Source: an uncultured Polaribacter sp.
Lineage (GTDB): Bacteria > Bacteroidota > Bacteroidia > Flavobacteriales > Flavobacteriaceae
Reading direction: 5' to 3'
Assembly: GCA_913020555.1 (NCBI GenBank)
Contig: CAJWAC010000015.1
Span: forward strand, 1 to 39,424
Length of the DNA stretch: 39,424 bases
Made by a program: the position numbers and the translations under genes. Under the pieces are notes generated by a model. It did no database searches, had not been told where the DNA came from, and was given only the letters and a program-made list of their open reading frames with translations. Shown here in pieces: positions 8,439-16,985 of the stretch; position 1 is the first letter of the stretch; every line of letters begins with the position of its first letter.

Positions 8439-9054
8439 AGGATATGATTTTAGCTCTATTTTCAATAGACCAAATAAGTAAGGCGTTGTTTGTATTAGGG
8501 ATATCTAATTTTTTTATAATATTACTTCTGTGGTTTAGCACTGTTTTAGATGATTTAAAAAGTTCTAGAGCAATCAATTTTGAAGAAAGTCCCAGGCTTA
8601 TCAGTTTTAGCACTTGTTTTTCTACTTTTGTAAGATCTTCTAGCTTTATCGCATTAAAATTGGAATCCTTTTTTTCCTTTTCTGCGAGTTGATGAATAAT
8701 AAGTTGTACCGCAATTTCTACTTGAGATTTTTTAAAGGGCTTCACAATATAATTCAGTGGGTTTAATTCACTAGCCAGAGAAAAAGTAGTGTTATCAAAA
8801 TAAGCAGTAATAAAAATAATTTCGAACTGAAAGGCTTCCTTAAATTCGCGGGCAAAATCTATTCCTGTCTTTTCAGAACCTCTAAGATTTATATCTAATA
8901 AAACTAAAGAGGGCTTTAAGGTTGCTAAATGTGCTGCTGCTGTGTTGTAGTCATGTGCAATTTTAACGTTTGCAAACGGAGTAACAATTCGCTCAAGGCT
9001 TCTGGCAATTATAACTTCATCCTCAAGAATTAGAATATTAAGTGGTTTGGTCAT
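8425..9054 (-). CDS. Response regulator, receiver plus LuxR-type DNA-binding domain
   Basis: Residues 5-120 form a receiver. The acidic pocket is Glu11-Asp12, the phospho-acceptor is Asp54 in LLDINLRG, and the switch residues are Thr83 and Lys105 (NYIVKPF). Residues about 138-190 form a LuxR/GerE helix-turn-helix (LTKVEKQVLKLISLGLSSKL...), so this is a transcription factor. The 3' end overlaps the start of the histidine kinase gene, making a cognate pair with the regulator first. The promoter region upstream contains TTG-N20-TAAATTTA. Target genes are not evident; the hairpin-rich region upstream is one place to look for binding sites. Confidence 0.9.
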   Translation of the reverse strand: MTKPLNILILEDEVIIARSLERIVTPFANVKIAHDYNTAAAHLATLKPSLVLLDINLRGSEKTGIDFAREFKEAFQFEIIFITAYFDNTTFSLASELNPLNYIVKPFKKSQVEIAVQLIIHQLAEKEKKDSNFNAIKLEDLTKVEKQVLKLISLGLSSKLIALELFKSSKTVLNHRSNIIKKLDIPNTNNALLIWSIENRAKIISYVSD

Positions 9055-9060
9055 ATATCG

Positions 9061-9091
9061 TAAATTTACTGAAAGCTTTTAAAATTTTCAA
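9061..9091 (-). promoter_or_regulatory. Possible promoter of the two-component operon
   Basis: On the minus strand TTG (9091-9089) and TAAATTTA (9068-9061) are separated by 20 bases. Spacing matches the Bacteroidota promoter, but the -7 box differs from TAnnTTTG at its last base, and it lies only a few bases before the ATG at 9054. Confidence 0.3.
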
Positions 9092-9274
9092 GAAGTAAGT
9101 GTTTTATTTAGTACAAATAGTGAAAAATGCGTTTTTTAAAAATGTGTGTTTTCCTTAATTAATGTCAGACGGCATTTTTGGAGTGTTTTAAAATATGTAA
9201 AAAAATACTTAATACTTTGTTAATTAACACCTTATATCTGAAGGCTGTTTCTAGTGAATACAAAAAAAAATAAC

Positions 9275-9308
9275 ACAAAACAATAGGGCGTAGACCCTAT
9301 TGTTTTGT
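9275..9308 (-). terminator. Strong intrinsic terminator
   Basis: ACAAAACAATAGGG and CCCTATTGTTTTGT form a perfect 14-bp stem with a six-base loop. On the minus strand the stem is followed by GTTA and nine T, so it terminates leftward transcription, either of the hem operon read through or of an RNA starting within 9310-9666. Confidence 0.8.
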
Positions 9309-9438
9309 ATTTATATATGTATTAATTTTCAAAAATATAAGAAAGCATAAAAACTAGGTCAATTTTTTAAGTTCGTATTTATATAACTATAAAACCTAAA
9401 AAAATAGTTGACACAAAATATATTTGAAAAGGAGAAGT

Positions 9439-9489
9439 TTGTGAATTAAGTAAAATGCAAATTGTAATCATTTGCATTTTGCTTCACAA
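9439..9489. repeat. Long imperfect inverted repeat
   Basis: The inner arms AAAATGCAAA (9452-9461) and TTTGCATTTT (9471-9480) are perfect complements around a nine-base loop. The outer arms TTGTGAA (9439-9445) and TTCACAA (9483-9489) also pair, giving a stem of roughly 20 bp with small bulges. It is too bulky for a simple operator and may be an RNA structure. Confidence 0.6.
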
Positions 9490-9666
9490 TGTTTTACCAG
9501 TAATGCTGAGTATTTATTTTACAGTAAACTGTAAATTACAGTTCTTAACAATAATATTTTAAGAAAATTCATTTAATATTATTGCTGTTCTTTTTTTTAA
9601 AGAACACACAAGAAACAATCTTATTTTGTTACTGTAAACAATACTTATAATGTGCCGCAATAATTG

Positions 9667-10257
9667 CTATTCTTTGGGCGGATCAGATTTTTCTAAAACT
9701 TTTTTTTCGGCCTTATCCCAAGACTTTTTCGCTCTTATTTTTTTATATAAGCGAATAAATAACATCAACAAAATACCAAAAAGTAAAATGCCCACAACTC
9801 CCCAAACCCAATTGATGGCACTTTTTAGAGTTACTAAAAATACGATAGCAAAAAGAATAATGGTAGCTACTTCATTCCATAATCTAAGCTTAAATGCAGA
9901 ATATTTAATGATATCATTTTGCAACTGTTTGTAAATTCTATGGCACGAGTAGTGATAAAAATACAATGCCAAAACAAAGGCTAATTTTACATGCATCCAA
10001 GGTTCAGACAGGTAATACGGGCTTTCATAAAGCATCCAAAAAGCAAATAGACTTGCTAATATTGCAGACGGCCAGGTAATAATATACCATAACCGTTTGC
10101 TCATTAGTTTGTATTGCGTTTGCAAAATTTCTTTGGCAGGTGCCATTTTCTTTTCAGCTTCTACATGGTAAATAAACAAACGGATAATATAAAACAAACC
10201 AGCAAACCAAGTAACCACAAAAATGATATGTAATGCTTTTATGTATAAAAAATCCAT
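9667..10257 (-). CDS. hemJ: HemJ-like protoporphyrinogen IX oxidase (CopD family)
   Basis: The 196-residue integral membrane protein starts DFLYIKALHIIFVVTWFAGL, with the conserved His10 and helix of the HemJ/UPF0093 family. There are about five transmembrane helices (near 5-27, 60-75, 87-105, 128-145, 148-168) and a lysine-rich cytoplasmic tail. HemJ oxidises protoporphyrinogen IX to protoporphyrin IX, the substrate of ferrochelatase. The gene sits 37 bases downstream of hemH on the same strand, and this placement strongly supports the call over a generic CopD-like role. The tail of about 30 charged residues is longer than the minimal family. Bacteria lacking HemG/HemY depend on HemJ for haem synthesis. 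Confidence 0.8.
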   Translation of the reverse strand: MDFLYIKALHIIFVVTWFAGLFYIIRLFIYHVEAEKKMAPAKEILQTQYKLMSKRLWYIITWPSAILASLFAFWMLYESPYYLSEPWMHVKLAFVLALYFYHYSCHRIYKQLQNDIIKYSAFKLRLWNEVATIILFAIVFLVTLKSAINWVWGVVGILLFGILLMLFIRLYKKIRAKKSWDKAEKKVLEKSDPPKE

Positions 10258-10294
10258 ATTGTTTGTATCAGATTTAACATCTTTTAAATTACGC

Positions 10295-11308
10295 CTATTG
10301 CTCCCATTCTTTAATGTAACTGCGCATTACATCAACCCATTCATCACTGTCATTAAGGCACGGAATGTGTTTGTAATCTGTACCGCCAGCTTTAAAGAAA
10401 TCTTCTTCTCCTTCCATTGCAATTTCTTCTAAAGTTTCTAAGCAATCAGAAACAAAAGCAGGTGTAATTACAGCCAGTTTTTTCTTACCCATCTCTGGGA
10501 ATTTTTCTAGTTCAAAGTCCGTATAAGGTTTTAACCAAGGATCTTTTAACAATCGAGATTGAAACGAATTACTCCAAGTGCCCTCTTTTAATTCTAGTTC
10601 TTTGGCAATGGCTTTTGTAGTTTCAAAACATTGGTGTCTATAACACGTATAATGCGCTACAGAGTTGCGTTCACAGCAAGAACCATCTATTTTACAATGG
10701 CTTTTTGTTGGGTCAGATTTTTTGATATGACGTTCCGGAATCCCATGATATGAAAACAAGATATGGTCGTAATCAAAACCCTTTAAATGGTGCGCAATAT
10801 TATTACTCATTGCTTTAATATAATCTGGCTCCTTATAAAAAGGTGGCAAGGTATCTAATGTGATATTTGGATAATCTGCAGCTAAAATTTCTTCTGCTTT
10901 AGTAACCACAGTTTCATAAGAAGACATCGCGTAATGTGGGTATAAAGGTGCTAAAAAAATTTCTGTAACCCCTTTATCTGCTAAGTTTTTAATTCCTTTT
11001 TCCATACTCATAGAACCATAGCGCATTGCCAGCTCTACAGGTATTTCTACCTTTTTTTTCAATTTCTCTGTAAAACGTTCAGAAATTACCACTAGTGGAG
11101 AGCCTTCATCCCACCAAATTTTCTTGTAGGCTTTTGCAGATTTTTTAGGTCTAAAATTTAAAATGATTCCCTTAATTAAAATATATCGTTTCCAATAAGG
11201 GATATCAATGACGCGCCCATCCATTAAAAACTCATCTAAATATGTTTTTACATCTTTTAAATCAGTAGAATCTGGTGATCCTAAATTATTTAATAAAACT
11301 CCTTTCAT
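10295..11308 (-). CDS. hemH: Ferrochelatase
   Basis: The 337-residue cytosolic or membrane-associated enzyme inserts Fe2+ into protoporphyrin IX, the last step of protohaem synthesis. GVLLNNLGSPDS opens the family fold. RYGSMSMEKGI, APLYPHYAMSSYETV and SYHGIPERH (metal-site His188) are diagnostic, and a conserved acidic cluster lies near ETLEEIAMEGEE at about 297-308. A cysteine cluster (CKIDGSCC at 205-212 and TCYRHQC at 221-227) is seen; whether it binds a [2Fe-2S] cluster in this branch is not known. It lies between the TrmH-like gene and hemJ, with gaps near 36 bases, so the genes are probably co-transcribed. Confidence 0.95.
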   Translation of the reverse strand: MKGVLLNNLGSPDSTDLKDVKTYLDEFLMDGRVIDIPYWKRYILIKGIILNFRPKKSAKAYKKIWWDEGSPLVVISERFTEKLKKKVEIPVELAMRYGSMSMEKGIKNLADKGVTEIFLAPLYPHYAMSSYETVVTKAEEILAADYPNITLDTLPPFYKEPDYIKAMSNNIAHHLKGFDYDHILFSYHGIPERHIKKSDPTKSHCKIDGSCCERNSVAHYTCYRHQCFETTKAIAKELELKEGTWSNSFQSRLLKDPWLKPYTDFELEKFPEMGKKKLAVITPAFVSDCLETLEEIAMEGEEDFFKAGGTDYKHIPCLNDSDEWVDVMRSYIKEWEQ

Positions 11309-11343
11309 TTTATCCTAAGATTAAAGTATTTTTTAAGTTATAT

Positions 11344-11856
11344 TTAATTATTTCTGGTGGTTAACTGATTGGTAACTTCGTAAAGTGTAATTGCCAAACT
11401 ATGCATCACATTCATAGAAGAGTTTCTTCCATACATGGGTATTGCTATAGTTTCATCAACTAAATTAATGTTTTCTATGCCATTGCGCTCACTACCCAAA
11501 AGTAAAACGATTTTTTGATGATTTTTAAAAACAAAATTTTGAATATTGATGCTTTTATCAGTAATTTCTATCCCAATAATGGTATTGCCTTCCTCTTTTA
11601 AAGTACCAATGGTTTGGTTAAAATTACTGTAATAATCGTAATCTATTTGGTTAATGGTATTTCTTGCTGTTTTAATTACTTTTCTGTTTTCTAAGGCAGG
11701 CGAACTTTCATGAAAATAAATTTTTGCCACGCCAAAACTCTCACAAATACGAAAACACATTCCAATATTTTCTGGGGTGCGTATGGCATCACAAACAATG
11801 GTTACTGGAAATTGTTGCTGCTTGTTTTTAATATCGTAATGAGTAAGTTGTTTCAA
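11344..11856 (-). CDS. TrmH/SpoU-family RNA 2'-O-methyltransferase
   Basis: The 170-residue SPOUT methyltransferase has the three knot motifs: RTPENIGMCFRICESFG (motif 1, with the catalytic-type Asn-Ile-Gly), IVLLLGSERNGI (motif 2) and IPMYGRNSSMNVMHSLAI (motif 3, forming the AdoMet loop). The target (tRNA or rRNA ribose) cannot be told from sequence; small proteins of this type include tRNA Gm18 enzymes. The only usable start is TTG at 11856, since a stop lies eight codons upstream in frame and no early ATG exists. It follows the PASTA gene by 30 bases and precedes hemH, in an operon-like run. Confidence 0.88.
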   Translation of the reverse strand: MKQLTHYDIKNKQQQFPVTIVCDAIRTPENIGMCFRICESFGVAKIYFHESSPALENRKVIKTARNTINQIDYDYYSNFNQTIGTLKEEGNTIIGIEITDKSINIQNFVFKNHQKIVLLLGSERNGIENINLVDETIAIPMYGRNSSMNVMHSLAITLYEVTNQLTTRNN

Positions 11857-11886
11857 GAAAAAGAAATTATTTGTGCTTCATTATTT

Positions 11887-12441
11887 TTATCGCTTTCCAT
11901 CACCTAAAACCAAATCTATAATCGAGTTTTTAGGCAATTGGTCATTTGGGTTTAATATGTTTCCTTTATATCTTAATCCTCTAACCACATCAATTCCAAT
12001 ATCTCTAACATAGGTATAATCGGTGCCTATAATAAAACCTATGGCTTGTAGTTCAGATTCTGCTTGCCTTTTTGTACGCCCATTCAAATCAGGAATGGTA
12101 ATATCTCTGTATTTAGACGGATTTAAGGTTACATAAATCTTACGTTTTTCTTTTACAAAGCTTCCAGCTTCTGGACTTTGCTCTATAATAGATTTTTTAG
12201 GGTAAGTAGGGTTGTAACTAGCGCTATCAATAACCTTAAAATCTAAATTCAGTTCTTTTAATTTTCTTTCTGCTTCGGTAATTGTAATTTTATTTAAGTC
12301 AGGAACTTGTATTTTTTGATCGTGATTTGTATTGATATTCAACCAAAATTTTAACATAAAAAAGAGAAGAACAAAGCCAATCAACGCTAGGGCTATTTGC
12401 TTAAAAAAAGTCTTACTTTTTAAAAACTGAAAAATACTCAT
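11887..12441 (-). CDS. Single-pass membrane protein with PASTA domains
   Basis: A short cytoplasmic start is followed by one transmembrane helix (about residues 14-34) and an extracytoplasmic part made of PASTA repeats. One spans about 43-108 (VPDLNKITITEAERKLKEL...SPEAGSFVKEKRKIYVTL) and a second begins at 114 (IPDLNGRTKRQAESEL). PASTA domains bind peptidoglycan stem peptides or beta-lactams. Here there is no kinase or transpeptidase domain, so it is a stand-alone binder, common in Flavobacteriia. It is divergent from ddl, the D-Ala-D-Ala ligase, and their promoters share the 90-bp gap, a context that fits a cell-wall role. Confidence 0.88.
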   Translation of the reverse strand: MSIFQFLKSKTFFKQIALALIGFVLLFFMLKFWLNINTNHDQKIQVPDLNKITITEAERKLKELNLDFKVIDSASYNPTYPKKSIIEQSPEAGSFVKEKRKIYVTLNPSKYRDITIPDLNGRTKRQAESELQAIGFIIGTDYTYVRDIGIDVVRGLRYKGNILNPNDQLPKNSIIDLVLGDGKR

Positions 12442-12463
12442 AAATTGTTTTTTGTTAGAGTTA

Positions 12464-12471
12464 CAAAGATA
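12464..12471 (-). promoter_or_regulatory. -7 element of the PASTA-trmH-hemH-hemJ operon
   Basis: The minus strand reads TATCTTTG, a perfect TAnnTTTG match, 22 bases before the ATG at 12441. The expected -33 position carries CTG rather than TTG. Confidence 0.5.
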
Positions 12472-12484
12472 TAAAAACTAAACG

Positions 12485-12516
12485 TTGCAGTTTCTATTTA
12501 TATTTTGATAAATTTG
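12485..12516 (+). promoter_or_regulatory. Promoter of ddl
   Basis: TTG (12485-12487) and TAAATTTG (12509-12516) are separated by 21 bases, a good match to the Bacteroidota sigma-A consensus (TTG, 17-23 bases, TAnnTTTG). The ddl ATG lies 18 bases further on, so the leader is very short. Confidence 0.6.
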
Positions 12517-12534
12517 TGTTAAGATTACAAATTG

Positions 12535-13509
12535 ATGAAAAAAAATATTGCCATAATTATGGGCGGCTATTCGTCAGAAAAAGACATTTCTATAAAAAGT
12601 GGGAATGTTGTTTTTAAGCACCTTAATAAAAGCAGATACCAAGCTTTTAGAGTGCATATTCTAAAAGATAAATGGATTGCTTTTGATGAAGAAAATACAG
12701 CATATCCAATCCAAAAAAACGATTTTTCTTTTGTAAAAGATGGCAACAGCATTACTTTTGATTGCGTTTTTAATGCAATTCATGGCAATCCAGGAGAAAA
12801 TGGTATGTTTTTAAGTTATTTAGAACTGCTTCATATACCACACACCTCCGCTCCTTTTTACCAAATGGCACTCACATTTAATAAAAGAGATACTTTAAGT
12901 GTGGTAAAAGAATACGGTATTAAAACCGCTATTTCTATATATCTGAATAAAGGAGATGCTATAGATACAGACAAAATTATCCAAAAAGTGGGTTTACCTT
13001 GCTTTATAAAACCCAATAATGCAGGGTCTAGTTATGGTATTTCTAAGGCTTATAATAAAGCAGAGATTGCGCAAGGTATTCAAACAGCATACAAAGAAGA
13101 TGATGCCATTTTAATTGAATCTTTTTTAAACGGTACAGAGGTTTCTGTGGGCGTTATTACCTATAACAATCAAATTAAAGTGTTGCCAATTACAGAAATA
13201 GTTTCAGAGAATGATTTCTTTGATTATGAGGCAAAATACCAAGGTAAATCTCAAGAAATAACACCGGCTAGAATTACAGAAACACAAAAGAATAGGGTAG
13301 CAGCGGAAGCTGAAAAAGTATATAGCATATTAAATATGAGTGGTTTTACAAGGTCTGAGTTTATTTTTGTAAATGATGAGCCTTACTTTTTAGAAATTAA
13401 TACTGTGCCAGGAATGACAGAAGAAAGCATTTTACCACAACAAGCAGCAGCAGCAGGCATTTCATTAGAAAGCTTATTTGGGAATGCTATTGAAACAGCT
13501 TTAAATTAA
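12535..13509 (+). CDS. ddl: D-alanine--D-alanine ligase
   Basis: The 324-residue ATP-grasp enzyme joins two D-Ala for peptidoglycan precursors in the cytosol. It starts NIAIIMGGYSSEKDISIKSG (the family GGxSxE motif), followed by AIHGNPGENG, FIKPNNAGSSYGISKA (ATP-binding), and the metal-binding end SEFIFVNDEPYFLEINTVPGMTEESILPQQ. A TTG one codon upstream is in frame, but the ATG at 12535 is the natural start. The length is slightly short of typical Ddl but no motif is missing. It shares its upstream region with the divergent PASTA protein. Confidence 0.95.
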   Translation: MKKNIAIIMGGYSSEKDISIKSGNVVFKHLNKSRYQAFRVHILKDKWIAFDEENTAYPIQKNDFSFVKDGNSITFDCVFNAIHGNPGENGMFLSYLELLHIPHTSAPFYQMALTFNKRDTLSVVKEYGIKTAISIYLNKGDAIDTDKIIQKVGLPCFIKPNNAGSSYGISKAYNKAEIAQGIQTAYKEDDAILIESFLNGTEVSVGVITYNNQIKVLPITEIVSENDFFDYEAKYQGKSQEITPARITETQKNRVAAEAEKVYSILNMSGFTRSEFIFVNDEPYFLEINTVPGMTEESILPQQAAAAGISLESLFGNAIETALN

Positions 13510-13572
13510 AATACTTAGTGGAAAAGAAAAGATAAAGTGGCACCTTTACACGCAAACAATTAAATAGTTCAC

Positions 13573-14028
13573 ATGAAAAAAGCAATTTTTCCGGGGTCTT
13601 TTGATCCAATTACCTTAGGGCATTATGATATTATTGAAAGAGGAGTTACCCTTTTTGATGAGTTAATTATAGCCATTGGTATCAATTCCTCTAAAAACTA
13701 CATGTTTACTTTAGAAGAACGTAAAAAGTTTATTGAAGATTGTTTTAAACACGAACCTAAAATAAAAGTAGTCACGTACAAAGGATTAACTGTAGATTTT
13801 TGCCAAAAAAATGATGTCGATTTTATTTTAAGGGGATTAAGAAATCCCGCAGATTTTGAATTTGAAAAAGCCATTGCACACACCAACAGAGATTTGGCAC
13901 CTATTGAAACCGTATTCTTACTTACAGCGGCAAGTACTTCTTACATTTCATCTTCTATAGTAAGAGATGTAATTAGAAATGATGGAAACTATACAAAACT
14001 AGTACCAAAAACGGTAAGGATTAAATAA
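13573..14028 (+). CDS. coaD: Pantetheine-phosphate adenylyltransferase
   Basis: The 151-residue protein is standard for CoaD. It has FPGSFDPITLGHYDII with the nucleotidyltransferase T/HxGH motif, DFILRGLRNPADFEFE for substrate binding and SYISSSIVRDV (ISSTxVR-like) near the end. It transfers AMP from ATP to 4'-phosphopantetheine to give dephospho-CoA, the penultimate step of coenzyme A synthesis. It follows ddl by 63 bases on the same strand, a common flavobacterial neighbourhood, and is probably read from the ddl promoter. Confidence 0.95.
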   Translation: MKKAIFPGSFDPITLGHYDIIERGVTLFDELIIAIGINSSKNYMFTLEERKKFIEDCFKHEPKIKVVTYKGLTVDFCQKNDVDFILRGLRNPADFEFEKAIAHTNRDLAPIETVFLLTAASTSYISSSIVRDVIRNDGNYTKLVPKTVRIK

Positions 14029-14092
14029 AGCTGTTAATTTTTTAAACTGCGGCCATATCAGATTTTTGAGAAAACCCAACACTAACATTCAA

Positions 14093-15844
14093 ATGAATAA
14101 ATCAATTTTACTGCTCATATCCCTTGTTTTTTTTATTGTTTCTTGTGATAAAAAAACAAGTGAGAATAAAGATTTCACCACACTTTTCGAAAAATCTAAC
14201 GGAACTGAAACTCCAGAATATGAAGAAGTTATTGCTTTTTACAAAGAGTTGTCAGAAACATACGATGAAATTTCACTATTCACTTTTGGAGAAACAGACT
14301 CAGGCAAACCTTTGCACTTGGTGGTCTATAATAAAGAAGGTATCTACAACATCTCAGAAATTAAAAACGCAACAAAAAATAGAATTTTAATTAATAACGG
14401 CATTCATCCTGGAGAATCTGATGGCATTGATGCCTCTATGATGTTGTTGAGAGATTTAGTACAAAAAGACAGCTTGCAAAAGAAATATCAGAACTCATTA
14501 ATTTGCGTAATTCCGGTTTACAACATTGGAGGTGCTTTAAACAGAAACTCACATACAAGAGCCAATCAAAATGGCCCGTTAGAATATGGTTTTAGAGGCA
14601 ATGCAAGAAATTACGATTTAAATAGAGATTTTATAAAGCAAGACACTAAAAATGCAGCTACTTTCGCTAAAATATTTCATACCGTAAATCCTGATGTGTT
14701 TATTGATAATCACGTGAGTAATGGGGCAGATTATCAATATGCAATCACACATTTATTTACACAACATAATAAGCTTGGAGGCAATCTAGGCAAGTTTTTA
14801 CAAAATGAAATGCGCCCAAAATTAGAAGCATCTTTAGAGGCAAAAAACATTAATATTACACCATATGTCAACGTTTGGGGCACAACGCCAGAAGCTGGCT
14901 TTTCTCAGTTTTTTGATTCCCCAAGATATTCTACAGGGTATACAACTTTATTTAACACCTTGGGGTTAATGGTAGAAACGCACATGCTAAAACCTTACAA
15001 AATTAGGGTAGAGCAAACCTACGAATTATTGTTTTCGGCCTTTGACTTTGCAGAAGAAAATTCAAAAACCATTAAAGAATTACGTGCAAAGGCATCACAA
15101 GAAATTTTAGCTCAAAAAAACTATCCCATTCAATTTAAGGTAGATAGAGAAAATTACAGTACGTTAAATTTTAAAGGTTATGAAGGCCAAGAAATAGCCA
15201 GCAAAGTAACCAATGGAAAACGGTTGTTTTATGACCGATCAAAACCTTTTGAGAAGAAAGTAAAATACTATGACGAGTTTGTGGCAAGCAAAGAAATCGC
15301 AATTCCTAAAGCCTATATTGTGCAGCAAGGTTGGCATGCGGTTATAGAAAGGTTAACGCTAAATAATATTGCATTTACCCGTTTTAAAAAAGACACCACC
15401 ATAGCAGTAACCGTAAATCATATCAAAGATTTTGAAAGTAGAAAATCGCCTTATGAAGGCCATTACTTGCATTACAATACTACAGTGTTACCGTCAACTG
15501 CAAACATTACCTTTAAAAAAGGAGATATTTATATTGATGTACATCAAAATGGGGTACGTTATTTATTAGAAACTTTAGAGGCAGAAGCCACCGATTCTTT
15601 TTTCAATTGGAACTTTTTTGATACCATTTTGCAACAAAAAGAAGGGTATTCAGATTATGTTTTTGAAGATTTTGCAGAGAAATATTTATTAGAAAATCCA
15701 GTGCTTCAAAAGCAATTTAATGATAAATTGGCCACAGACAAAACTTTTGCGAATGCCCCAAGAATGCAATTAAATTTTATATATAAAAATTCACCTCATT
15801 ACGAAAAAGCACATTTACGTTTACCTATTTTTAAAATATATTAA
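14093..15844 (+). CDS. M14-family zinc metallopeptidase, lipoprotein
   Basis: The 583-residue product begins with a lipoprotein signal (MNKSILLLISLVFFIVSC), so it is anchored in the periplasm or outer membrane. The M14 carboxypeptidase fold is shown by the zinc ligands in GIHPGES (His105, Glu108) and DNHVSNG (His207). Substrate-binding residues are in RGNARNYDLNRDF, and the catalytic Glu is in LMVETHML (about 295). A C-terminal domain of about 250 residues follows and is unassigned. Such proteins may trim peptides or peptidoglycan cross-links; the substrate is unknown. A TTG at 14066 in frame is rejected because the ATG gives a proper signal peptide. The lactonase-like lipoprotein follows two bases after its stop. 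Confidence 0.85.
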   Translation: MNKSILLLISLVFFIVSCDKKTSENKDFTTLFEKSNGTETPEYEEVIAFYKELSETYDEISLFTFGETDSGKPLHLVVYNKEGIYNISEIKNATKNRILINNGIHPGESDGIDASMMLLRDLVQKDSLQKKYQNSLICVIPVYNIGGALNRNSHTRANQNGPLEYGFRGNARNYDLNRDFIKQDTKNAATFAKIFHTVNPDVFIDNHVSNGADYQYAITHLFTQHNKLGGNLGKFLQNEMRPKLEASLEAKNINITPYVNVWGTTPEAGFSQFFDSPRYSTGYTTLFNTLGLMVETHMLKPYKIRVEQTYELLFSAFDFAEENSKTIKELRAKASQEILAQKNYPIQFKVDRENYSTLNFKGYEGQEIASKVTNGKRLFYDRSKPFEKKVKYYDEFVASKEIAIPKAYIVQQGWHAVIERLTLNNIAFTRFKKDTTIAVTVNHIKDFESRKSPYEGHYLHYNTTVLPSTANITFKKGDIYIDVHQNGVRYLLETLEAEATDSFFNWNFFDTILQQKEGYSDYVFEDFAEKYLLENPVLQKQFNDKLATDKTFANAPRMQLNFIYKNSPHYEKAHLRLPIFKIY

Positions 15845-15846
15845 GT

Positions 15847-16950
15847 ATGAAAAAGATAATAACAGCAGCTATTATAATAGCCCTTTTTAGTTGTAAAAGT
15901 CAAACCATGAAACCACAAGAAGAAACTAGTTTTTATGTCGGAACGTATACCACTGGAGCCAGTAAAGGCATTTACAAGTATAAAATTGATGCCAACGGAA
16001 AACTATCAAAAGTAGGATTAATGGCAACGGCCAATAATCCCTCGTTTTTGGCAAAAACAAAAGATAACAAAACATTGATAGCTGTAGAAGAAACCAATGA
16101 AAATGGTACAGGAGCTGTAAAATCTTTTAAAATACTTAAAGATACTTTAGTGTTTGTTAGCAAATCTAAATCTGGAGGCGCACACCCATGTTTTGTAAAT
16201 GTAAACGATAAAAATGAAGTTTTGGTTGCCAACTACACAGGGGGTAATGTGGGGTATTTAAAAATAGATGATGCAAACGGTTTAACAAATTTATTGGCAA
16301 TACAACAACATACAGGTAAAGGAACAACTTCTAGACAAGAAGCACCTCATGCGCATGCTACCTGGTTTCATCCTAATAAAGAAGAAGTAGTTTCTGTAGA
16401 TTTAGGAACCAATGAACTATGGTTTTCGGCTGTTTTAGAGGATGAAAAAACATTTGCATACACACCACAAAAAACGCTTAAAATGGCAGCAGGTGCAGGG
16501 CCAAGACATTTGGCATTTCACCCAAACAAAAATTGGATGTATGTGTTGAATGAATTGAATAATACCGTTTCTTTAATCAAAGAAAAAGAAGAGGTTTACT
16601 TTATAGATACTACCATAACAATGCTGCCTAAAGATTATTCTGAATACTCTTCTGGTGCAGACATTCATATTTCAAATGATGGTAAATTTTTATATGCTTC
16701 AAATAGAGGACATAATTCAATTGTAATTTATAAAGTGAATGCTACCAATGGTCTTTTAACGCTAGTAGGTTTTGAAAATACAAGAGGGGCAAATCCAAGA
16801 AATTTTTCATTAACACCAGACAATACCTTTTTAATTGTAGCCAATCAAGATGCTAATAATTTAATTTCATTTCAAAGAAATAAAGAAACGGGATTGTTAA
16901 CTTTTGTGAGTGAAATCTCAGCACCAAAACCTGTTTGTGTTTTGTTCTAA
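15847..16950 (+). CDS. Lactonase-family seven-bladed beta-propeller lipoprotein (6-phosphogluconolactonase-like)
   Basis: The 367-residue protein has a short lipoprotein signal (IIIALFSC, Cys16) and propeller repeats of the Pgl/YbhE type: FYVGTYTTGASKGIY, FLAKTKDNKTLIAVEE, HPCFVNVNDKNEVLVANY, APHAHATWFHP, GPRHLAFHPNKNWMYVLNE, GADIHISNDGKFLYASNRG and ANPRNFSLTPDNTFLIVANQ. In E. coli the cytosolic relative hydrolyses 6-phosphogluconolactone. An exported copy is more likely to act on another lactone or bind a sugar acid. It starts just after the M14 peptidase stop, so translational coupling is likely. Confidence 0.85.
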   Translation: MKKIITAAIIIALFSCKSQTMKPQEETSFYVGTYTTGASKGIYKYKIDANGKLSKVGLMATANNPSFLAKTKDNKTLIAVEETNENGTGAVKSFKILKDTLVFVSKSKSGGAHPCFVNVNDKNEVLVANYTGGNVGYLKIDDANGLTNLLAIQQHTGKGTTSRQEAPHAHATWFHPNKEEVVSVDLGTNELWFSAVLEDEKTFAYTPQKTLKMAAGAGPRHLAFHPNKNWMYVLNELNNTVSLIKEKEEVYFIDTTITMLPKDYSEYSSGADIHISNDGKFLYASNRGHNSIVIYKVNATNGLLTLVGFENTRGANPRNFSLTPDNTFLIVANQDANNLISFQRNKETGLLTFVSEISAPKPVCVLF

Positions 16951-16985
16951 AATTTACGTAACTTGTATTTTTAAAATATGTACAA

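Larger units (their letters stand above)
9092..9666. other. Hairpin-rich intergenic region, no protein gene
   Basis: About 575 bases contain no plausible coding frame but three strong inverted repeats: a terminator at 9275-9308, a long imperfect stem at 9439-9489 and GTTCTTT/AAAGAAC at 9587-9605. The terminator faces left and stands about 360 bases from the stop of hemJ, which leaves room for a long 3' UTR or a separate small RNA on the minus strand. Confidence 0.55.

Noticed and set aside
8439..8465. TTG start of the histidine kinase at 8465
   Set aside because: It would enlarge the overlap with the regulator to 41 bases and place nine extra residues before a clean signal peptide; the ATG at 8438 is better.
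9650..9934. 94-residue plus-strand open frame
   Set aside because: It is antisense to hemJ, with low-complexity, unconvincing content.
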